Assembly: GCA_024516155.1 (NCBI GenBank)
Contig: JAJJXM010000057.1
Span: forward strand, 310,001 to 374,000
Direction of reading: 5' to 3'
DNA length: 64,000 nucleotides
From: Pyronema omphalodes
Taxonomy: Eukaryota; Ascomycota; Pezizomycetes; Pezizales; Pyronemataceae
Shown: positions 57,413 to 64,000 of the stretch, one piece after another
Layout: every line of letters starts with the position of its first letter
How positions within the stretch are numbered: the stretch's first letter is position 1
Position numbers and translations under genes: made by a program
Notes under the pieces: generated by a model
What the model saw: the letters and a program-made list of their open reading frames with translations, nothing else
Told to the model about the DNA's origin: nothing
Database searches by the model: none

Positions 57413-58557
57413 CTATGGGTGTCTAACTGCCTTCAGTGTACCACGTCGAAATCCATCAACTACCTCCCGTAGCTCGGACTTATGGGTACTGATCAGTTTT
57501 GCCTCGATGTCCTCCTCCTCCCGGTGTATCCACGTTGAGGGTATGTCCCAATGCAATTTCCGCAGTTTCATAGCTAGGTTGAGCCCACCAGGCTTTCGAG
57601 GAATAGCCGTGAGTTCAGGAATTTTCATCCTAGTGGTTCCATCTGCCACCCATTAGATTACTACTAATATCAGTCAGAAATATTGAAGAACATACTGATT
57701 GCTTTGAGAATCAGTAAGGCAGCTTCCGATCTCAACGCATCCTTCACGCGGCCCTCTTTAGCAGCTACCTTTACTACCTCAATTGCCTTCTCAGCAATCT
57801 TGCCACCCTTGCACATCATCTCAAACTCCCCTGCACTCCCTCCTTGCTTGCACACCAATGCATAATGTTCATATCCCTTTCCCATTGATGTGAATAAAAC
57901 TGGACCAAGACTCTCAGAGGGTACTGCCATGCAGATTGTATGGATTTGCTGACGCTCAAGCAGGACTAGCTGAGGATTTAACCATCAGTATAAACAGTGA
58001 TATATAGTTAGATACTCCGGAATATAACTTACCTGCTTTTTGAGATTCTTCAGACTTTGTTTCTGTATTTCCTTGTGTGACTTCAGACGCACCTCTGACT
58101 CCTCATGAATATCAGTATTCCCTGAATCCAGTTCGCTATCATCAACAGAAGTAGCTCCAGTAGATCCCTTTGCCAACCTTTCATACTTTTGACGCAGCTC
58201 TGGTTCTGTATACCATCGCTGCTTCATGTATTGTTGGTAGTCACCCTTGAGACCTGGAAGGCTCTTATTGTATGCCACACCTGCATTCTGTTGGAGTAGC
58301 TCCTCTGGAGCATTATCTTTTTCATGATGTAGAAAGAGGTTCCAGGCATTGGGCTTTCTGGTCTGAAGCCGAGGCAACTCACCAGGAATATAGAAGCCAG
58401 CAGCCAACAGAAGCTGATCAGCGCTATATTCACCACATCTCTTAGAGATCCGCTGTGCTTGTGCTAGTATGATGTCCATGAGCTCTCTGACATACATATT
58501 GTCTGCCTCTGGCATACCCTGCTGATTGACTGGATGTTGCATTGCAGTGATGTTCAT
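57413..58557 (-). CDS. KDZ accessory gene of unknown function, three exons, HMG-box-like N-half
   Basis: Proposed exons: 58557-58033, 57969-57696, 57642-57413, encoding 342 residues. Introns of 63 nt (GTAAGT...CTCAG) and 53 nt (GTATGT...GGCAG) both keep the frame, which supports a real gene. The start is the first ATG (MNITAMQHPVNQQG); the frame is open further upstream into the terminal repeat without an ATG. Residues around 60-110 (TRKPNAWNLFLHHEKD, YQQYMKQRWYTEPELRQKY) resemble an HMG-box-like DNA-binding fold. The middle part (GYEHYALVCKQGGSAGEFEM) and C-part (KLRKLHWDIPSTWIHREEED) match nothing I know. It faces the transposase and may be a second transposition protein. Confidence 0.65.
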
Positions 58558-58663
58558 GATGTTGAAGATGCTGCTGATATGGGGATCAATGGTGACACAG
58601 CAGTTGTTGGGTGACACAAGACTTGGTTGATCAGACTCCACAGATTTCTCGTTGGACGTCTGA

Positions 58664-58963
58664 TTGCTTGGCGCCAGCAACGCCCCAGCAGAGCACAACC
58701 ACTCGCTTACAACATTGGTGCTGTTTCCAGTCACCAAATTTTTTCTTTTTTTTTCAAAACATGGTCACGCGAATAAGTATATTCAACTGCTTTTAATTCA
58801 TCGCAAAAGCGACGGAACAATTTTCTTTGTTCTTGAAAGTTCATGTTTGAGTAAAAATTTTTTTGAAGCTGGGCGGCTGCCCTGCGGGCCACCATCAAAT
58901 TAGTTGGAGGCGGCGTGCGCCGCCTCCTAACTAAGTTGATGGTGGAGTTCCACCCGTTAGGTG
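58664..58963. repeat. KDZ element right terminal inverted repeat with hairpin
   Basis: Inverted counterpart of 46552-46851. The hairpin is at 58889-58945 (57 bp). Contains one copy of the 197-bp unit core (GGTGCTGTTTCCAGTCACC). The outer end reads CACCCGTTAGGTG. Confidence 0.85.
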
Positions 58964-58971
58964 AACTGATC

Positions 58972-59589
58972 TACGAACACATGACTAGGGTTAGGGTTGT
59001 GACTGCAAGTACACGGTTAGGTTTCGTGTTACAAACGCACGCGCACGATTACGGTTATGCACGGTTGTGTGTGACTTCGCTTAGGGTTACGGTCGTGCAC
59101 GCGAAGTGCGCTGACATGCACACGACGAGGCTGTGCGTGTGACCAACGCCAAATGTGTTGAACGCGTCAGCGCGTCTAGAACGCGCACCCACGACCGCGT
59201 TGTGAACTTAGTTATTTTGTGGGAAAAACTCTGCGAATAGTGGCTGGGCTTGTAAAGAGGAAACATTGTATATAAGAGGATTGTTTCTTTGTTTGTTTAT
59301 TTTGTTTTTCTTTTCTCCTTGCACTGTGATTTGTTTATCTACAAATACTTTGTTGGTCTTTGTTTACGTCCTCATTTTTGTCCCCGTCTTTAGATCTGGT
59401 TGTCCCTTGAAGTATCTGTTTATTTCCCTGAACCCTAAACATGGAATTCTCCAAGGTGATGCTGGACACAGCTTAAGAGTTTCCAATGTTGAAGTTATCG
59501 TGAGGATATCTTCATTGAACTCAAGAGTGAATAATTGAGAAGAGCTATCACGTTCCCCGTCAGCTATCCCTCTCATGTTCGCCGTTACA
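58972..59589 (+). repeat. Gypsy A 3' LTR, block 3
   Basis: Matches 6410-7011: CTAGGGTTAGGGTTGTGACTG, CTCTGCGAATAGTGGCT, TATATAAGAGGATTGTTTC (TATA box) and CATGGAATTCTC, ending in TTACA at 59589. With blocks 1 and 2 the LTR totals about 1,161 bp. Confidence 0.75.
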
Positions 59590-59821
59590 CAGTTCAGAAG
59601 CAAACGCAGCCCACAACACGACACAGCAACCGCTGACACCCCCCAATATATTGTCTACAACAACCTCGAATTGTCTGGTTTTCCCGATGAAATCAGCTTT
59701 TTCGCATTCAGTTTACCCCAAATGCCGGTTTCCAGGCCCGAATGCCTGTTTGACATGGAGTCTCAGCGTAAAAACACGATTCTATGACCTCCGGACCGGA
59801 TACCGGGTGTCTTTATCCATG
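59590..59821 (+). other. LINE 5' UTR fragment flanking Gypsy A
   Basis: From about 59620 it matches the LINE1 leader (9050-9240). It is cut by Gypsy D at 59822. No ORF of note. Confidence 0.55.
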
Positions 59822-60352
59822 TGTCCCGTCACACAGCTGACGAGCCGAAGTGTTGTGTCGTGGTGTTGTAGTGTTGCCATTGTGTTGCTGCTGCCGTTGT
59901 GTTGTTGTTGTTACCATTGTGTTGTTGCTGTTGTGTGCCATGCCATGAGTTAATTGATTCGATGATGAATGACGTACCACGAGCTGTGGGAGCTGTGGCG
60001 TTGGAGGTTGGATGATGGACAATGGAAGCCAGATCAAGTAGCGATGTTGGTTGACAGCCCAGCAAGAGTGCTGGCTGCTCTCTGTACATAAGGCGGTTGC
60101 CTCCCCATCGTTATAGTTCTCCATCAAACGCCTTGTCATTTTCCCTGTCCCTTTGTAGGAAATCACAATCTCTTCTCTTCTCAAGACTTACGTCACTCTT
60201 GTCCTTGTCCTTCTCCTTGTTTCGTGTGCCCAACCGTTCGTCGCGCACTTCAGTCCTTGTTTCTCCATTTCGGCTCCCGGAGCCTTCCCTAGCCCTGACC
60301 CCGCGGTAGTGTTGAAGCGTGTCCCTCGAACTTCCGTTCGTGCTCCTTCACA
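59822..60352 (+). repeat. Gypsy D 5' LTR
   Basis: Begins TGTCCCGTCACACAGCTGAC, ends CCTTCACA; 531 bp. The TTG/GTG-repeat start and the CCCAGCAAGAGTGCTGGC block match the Gypsy-1 LTR. Confidence 0.8.
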
Positions 60353-60383
60353 TTACGTTCAACCCTCAATTCGACCGGAACGC

Positions 60384-60635
60384 ATGAACCGAACCGGTTC
60401 TGCCTGGACCCATACTCTAAAGCAAGCCTTGGAAAACAACACTTTACCCGAATCGTTTGGAATTCCCAGTCGTTTCGCTGGCGTCATCCGAAGAACCATC
60501 CCAAGAGCTGTTGATCTTGGCTTCCTTGTCATCTGTTGGCTACTCCAGGTTTATAATATCCAGGAGTCCCACCGACACACCATTAAGCTTAACCCAACTT
60601 TCCGAATCAACCGAAATGCAATGCAAGATAATTGA
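60384..60635 (+). CDS. Small ORF of Gypsy D, homologous to 15059-15301
   Basis: 83 residues from ATG 60384 (MNRTGSAWTHTLKQALE), open throughout despite the age of the copy. It overlaps the gag ATG at 60616 by 20 nt, in the same relative frame as in Gypsy-1. Function unknown. Confidence 0.5.
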   Translation: MNRTGSAWTHTLKQALENNTLPESFGIPSRFAGVIRRTIPRAVDLGFLVICWLLQVYNIQESHRHTIKLNPTFRINRNAMQDN

Positions 60636-61920
60636 AGAAGGCCATTGGCAACAAATTGTCAATGCCGCCGCTATAACCCAGTTTCTGACGGTCATGTCCC
60701 CGTCACGTTCACCAAACAGTTGGCCCAATCATTCCTGGATGCCCAGGACCACACCACCGGCTACATCCTTAACGACCTCACCGAGACCCCTGCCTCCCGC
60801 ACCAGCACCCGCGTCTCGAGCCCTGTCGCTGCCCTGGCCCCGGAACCCCCAGCCATCGCACCACCAACCTACGTCGTTATGCAGACCCGGTCCGTACAAG
60901 TCTACCCTAACGGACCCGACAGAACCCCACAAGCCGCTGCGCACCCAACCGCAGCCCCAGCCACAGCACCAGCTCTGGCCCCCGCTGCAATTATTGCCCC
61001 AACCGCAAGACTTCCCCCCCGAGACCCCGAGGTCCGCTTGACTCCAGAGGAGCAATGGGATGTAAAGGAAAACCAGTTTTATGAGAAGGAAATCACCCGG
61101 CAATGTGAACTCATCAAGGCGTTGCTCGCCTCCCCCTCAGCCAAGTGACAGGCAACAAGATTTCTGTCCCCCCATCCTTTGATGGCCCCAACAAGCAGGA
61201 GCTGCGGCGATTTGTTTCTCTGCTCCGAATCAAGTCGGTAACTGACGAATGTCGTTTCCCTGCCCCCCACAAACGAATTTAATATGCGATCGGGCACCTC
61301 CGAGGATGCGCCCTTGATCAGATCCTTCCATACATCAAGGACTACGGAAACCGCTGGGCCTTGAATGATGTCGAAGATGTTATCAAAATTCTGCAACGGA
61401 ATTTCGGAACCCAGACGGGCGCGCAACGGCTCGTGTCAAACTTCAGAACCTCCGCCAGAACAATCGTGAATTTTCCGATTACTACGCCGAGTTCTCTCGC
61501 CTAGTTGCCGAACTAGGTTAGGACGAAGCTGCCACTATGGACGCCCGTAGGAATGGATTGTCCATCGAACTCCATGAACAGCTGGTCGGTGCACCCCCCA
61601 CCACCACCATGCACAAATTTGTCGACCAATGCCAGAAGCTCGACTCCCAACTGCGAGACCTTGACAACCTTCGGCAGCTGTGCACCAGCCGTGGGCCAGC
61701 CAAACCTACTACCACCACTACCCCCGCAACAAGCCGCACCACCCCTGTTGCCCAGCCAACCACCGCCTCTCACAGTGAACAAGACACCGCCCAAGGACCC
61801 CGCCACAAACTGTCCGCACAAGAGCGCACTACTCGCCTATCGGAATGACGTTGTCTTTACTGCAGTGGCCTCTGTCACATGGCAGCCTCGTGCGCTGCAA
61901 AGACCAATGTGAAGTTCGCA
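60616..61920 (+). pseudogene. Gypsy D gag, decayed and truncated
   Basis: Starts MQCKIIEEGHWQQIVNAAA. A frameshift lies near 60690, then a long open piece to 61148 (VTFTKQLAQSFLDAQDH, RLTPEEQWDVKENQFYEKE). Further shifts and a TAG near 61520 follow, then LVGAPPTTTMHKFVDQCQKL and a damaged knuckle (CLYCSGLCHMAASC, glycine replaced by cysteine). Confidence 0.75.
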
Positions 61921-61923
61921 AGT

Positions 61924-62790
61924 TATTTTTTTATGTATTTATTTATTTATTAATACACGCATCCAACCGTAAGGTTATGGCGGAATCTACAAATTAAATA
62001 CAATGTTAAGAACCTGGGGGTGATGCCAGGTCCCGACTGGGTAAGCCCCAGAGCTGTCAATGTGGGTGGGAGTGTAGTCTCCCAAGTCTCACCGTGCAGT
62101 TTTTCATCTAGCGTCCTCAGATCCAAGGAGCCCTGTGCGCTCGGAGGCCACCTCGCCGGGTCGATCCCCCATTTCCTCCAGCCTTCCCCTCCCATTTCTA
62201 GCCTTTTTCCCACCTTTATTTCCTCCACAAAGCAAAAACAGAACAAAAGAAAAAGTAACTCCTCCGGGCCACCGCCCCCTCACCTCCCCTCTCTCCCCTC
62301 TCTCCGTCCGGATCCTCCACTCTTCTGCTCTCCCCCACGCACCCCCCTCCACTGCTCTGTCGCCCTCCGCGCCTCTTCTCCTTCTCTACCTCCTCCCATC
62401 ATCACCCCTCACTCGTCACCGTCTCCGATCTGCTTTCCCTAACGCCTTTCATCTTCGCCTCCCTGCTCATGTCGCGTGTCCCTTGACCTTCTACCAAGAA
62501 ACAATAGAAAACAGGAAAAGTAACCCCTCCTCGGCACCCCGTTGCTCCTCCTGCTCCCTTTGCCTCGCTTCTCATCCCCTGTGTCTCCTCACTCCCGCCT
62601 TCTCCTCCTCCCGTCGTCATTCCCATTATTGTATTTTTACTTTTACTTCTTTATTGATTTATTATTGTTTTTTTCTGTTTTTTATTCTTTTTCATTAGTT
62701 ATCGTGGGTTTCCGCGTGCTCGTCCGTTAGGTCCAGCAGCGTCCCCCAGCCAGTCGTCAGTTTACGAGAGGTGTCCTCTTCTGCGGGGTG
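61924..62790 (-). other. LINE3 3' untranslated region
   Basis: Terminal motif CCGCCATAACCTTACGGTTGG, a unique G/A-rich part and an internal A-rich stretch (T-rich on plus, about 62630-62700) close to the end of ORF2, as in LINE1 and LINE2. Open frames here are low-complexity. Confidence 0.7.
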
Positions 62791-64000
62791 AGTACTCAAC
62801 TTAGCGTGTGCCCATTCGGCGGTCGCCACCTTGGTGTCCGAGATCATGGTGGACAGAGCCTTCGTGCCGGCGGTCGTACACGAGATCGTGGGGAGAGTCA
62901 GTTGGCGTCGTGGGGGGATGTGCAGTGTGTGGGGCAGTTCAGTCCGCTGTGTGTTAAAGTTCGGGCATGAGAGGATTAGGTGTTTGGGGGTTTGTGGGGG
63001 GTGCAGTGGGCAATGACAGGAGTGGGAAGGGTATTTAGCGGTGGGTGGTGTGCCAGGCAGTCCAAAAAGTAGCCGTGGCCTGTGCGGAGTCCCAGTATGG
63101 CCGCCGATATCTATCGCGGGACGGTAGTGTATGCGCTATCGAATCTTATGCGGTGGGGGGCGTCGTAAGTCTTGGGTTTTGGTGATGAAGAGTACCAGTC
63201 CACCCAGTCGGTAACATATTGCTCTCGTATTCGGCGTCTAATCCAGGAGCGAGAAATCGGGGGTGGCGCGGTGGGGTTAAGGGAGGTAGCTGTTTTTGCC
63301 AGGAGATCGGCTGTGTCGTTCCCGGGGATGTCTGTGTGGCCGGGGACCCAATGTAGAGTTACGGACGATCCGGAGCGGCTAAGAGCGGACACCGTCGTGA
63401 GGATGGAGAGGGCCAGTTCTTGGCCGGGACCGTAGGAGGAGTGGGAGGCGCAGAGGATGGCTGCTTGATTGTCTGTAAATATGTGTATTTTGCGGCGGGT
63501 GTGCCTGTTGAGGGTGATGGTTTTTTGGCAGGTCGTAAGGCAGTCGTGTATCGCTCTAAGCTCAGCGTCAAATACTTCGGTTGTATCGCCCATTGGGATA
63601 AGTTCTTCCACTCGGCGAGGTAGGCCGTTGGTGATGCAATATCCCGCTCCGGTTCTTCCGTTTAGTTGTGAACCGTCAGTGTATGCGATAATGTTGCGGG
63701 GGTCTGCGCGGAGGGTCTGGAGCAGTGTGGTGTGTGCTGTACCTGCCTCTGGCTTCGGGAGGGAGGTGATGTTGATTTTGAGGCGGGGGCGTTCCCATGG
63801 GGCGGGATTGGGTTGCGATGTGTTTTCAATGGTGTCTTCAGGTAGCACCCACTTGCTGACTGAGCGGAGCATAGTGACGAGACGGGAGGGGGCCGTGCCT
63901 GGTGACTGCCATTGATAGTCATATCCGTATGGCTGCAGATGGAGGAGTGGAAGTGATTGGGGATGGGGAAGGAGGAGGGGCAGCGTCTGACGACGGGGTG
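62791..64000 (-). pseudogene. LINE3 ORF2, end of RT and RNase H
   Basis: From the right edge: RRCPSSFPIPNHFHSS (as in LINE2), then an open frame 63872-63111 with IIAYTDGSQLNGRTGAG, EVFDAELRAIHDCL, IFTDNQAAIL, TLHWVPGHTDIPGND and ADLLAKTATS, a complete RNase H. A TAG at 63111-63113 replaces the lysine seen in LINE2 (TTLPRK). The C-terminal part continues in frame (AAILGLRTGHGYFLDCLAH) with later stops. Confidence 0.82.

Larger units (their letters stand above)
46552..58963. mobile_element. KDZ-like giant DNA transposon, 12.4 kb
   Basis: Flanked by a perfect 8-bp duplication AACTGATC (46544-46551 and 58964-58971) inside an LTR whose other copy is uninterrupted here (6390-6420). Ends are CACCTAACGGGTGGA in inverted orientation, with terminal inverted repeats of about 300 bp. 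Cargo: a KDZ-type transposase (plus), a three-exon accessory gene (minus) and about 6.6 kb of satellite DNA between them. KDZ (Kyakuja/Dileera/Zisupton) elements are known for 8-bp duplications and large size. Assignment rests on the transposase motifs. Confidence 0.85.
6303..59589 (+). mobile_element. Gypsy A: old, decayed Ty3/gypsy chromovirus that hosts most other insertions
   Basis: Pieces of one element in order: 5' LTR remainder 6303-7011, gag and protease 7012-9031, N-terminal RT 22325-22806, integrase to chromodomain 37461-39000, and 3' LTR in three blocks (39001-39111, 46120-46551, 58972-59589). Everything between is later insertion. Continuity is shown by TSDs at LINE1, LINE2 and the KDZ element, and by matching LTR sequence at both ends. 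By comparison with Gypsy-1, about 1.1 kb covering the end of RT and RNase H is missing at the LINE4 insertion, so a deletion also occurred there. Many stops and frameshifts make it non-autonomous. Confidence 0.8.
59822..61923 (+). mobile_element. Gypsy D: truncated older relative of Gypsy-1
   Basis: 5' LTR (59822-60352), small ORF, and gag up to the zinc knuckle. LINE3 begins before pol. LTR and gag are clearly related to Gypsy-1 but much diverged, so this is an older branch. Confidence 0.8.
61924..64000 (-). mobile_element. LINE3: 3' part of a minus-strand LINE1/LINE2 relative
   Basis: The plus strand opens with a T-rich tail (TATTTTTTTATGTATTTATT) and CCGTAAGGTTATGGCGG, the inverse of the LINE2 3' end. 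ORF2 follows toward the right edge. The 5' part is outside the window. It truncates Gypsy D. Confidence 0.85.

Noticed and set aside
62020..62730. Serine/proline/leucine-rich plus-strand ORFs
   Set aside because: Complement of the purine-rich 3' UTR of LINE3. The same effect is seen at 45159-46002 with LINE2.
1..64000. Host protein-coding genes, tRNA, rRNA, CRISPR
   Set aside because: Every supportable coding region has transposon domains or lies within transposon borders. The tandem repeats lack the unique spacers of a CRISPR array.

Overview
The window reads as a stack of transposable elements from a filamentous fungus. The case for a fungus is the short GT-AG introns (50-76 nt) with CTAAT-like branch sites, chromodomain Ty3/gypsy elements, LINEs that end in an RNase H domain, a PIF/Harbinger element with a Myb-like partner, and a KDZ-type transposase. 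The phylum cannot be fixed from this sequence. I found no host housekeeping gene, tRNA, rRNA or CRISPR array.

Most of the window is one old gypsy element, called Gypsy A here (about 6303-59589), cut apart by later insertions. Several cuts can be proved from target-site duplications (TSDs). (1) Its 5' LTR holds a PIF/Harbinger element (3945-6302), which is itself split by a Ty1/copia element (1-3944). (2) After the protease region lies LINE1 (9046-22324; 14-bp TSD with one mismatch). LINE1 contains the nearly intact chromovirus Gypsy-1 (14484-20910; TSD AGGAC, 540-bp LTRs with ten differences). (3) Inside the RT region lies a decayed minus-strand LINE4 (about 22807-37460). Its RNase H domain is split by a GGTCC-rich sequence and by Gypsy B (23118-32012). 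(4) The 3' LTR is cut twice: by LINE2 (39112-46107; 12-bp TSD), which carries a pogo/Tigger-like MITE, and by a 12.4-kb KDZ-like DNA transposon (46552-58963; 8-bp TSD). Right of Gypsy A are a LINE 5' UTR fragment, a truncated relative of Gypsy-1 (Gypsy D) and the 3' part of a minus-strand LINE3.

The KDZ element is the most unusual object. It has roughly 300-bp terminal inverted repeats, each with a 57-bp hairpin, and tandem 197-bp units at one end. It encodes a transposase with an RGG-rich stretch (one in-frame TGA, one frameshift in a G run). A second, intact-looking three-exon gene faces it. Between the two genes lie more than 6 kb of minisatellites whose outer arrays are inverted copies of each other. 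A solo Gypsy-1 LTR sits in the right arm with a perfect TSD.

Three retrotransposon expression signals also deserve attention. A 410-nt intron-like segment separates integrase from RT in the copia element. A -1 frameshift signal sits at the Gypsy-1 gag/pol junction. A small ORF between LTR and gag is conserved in two diverged gypsy copies.
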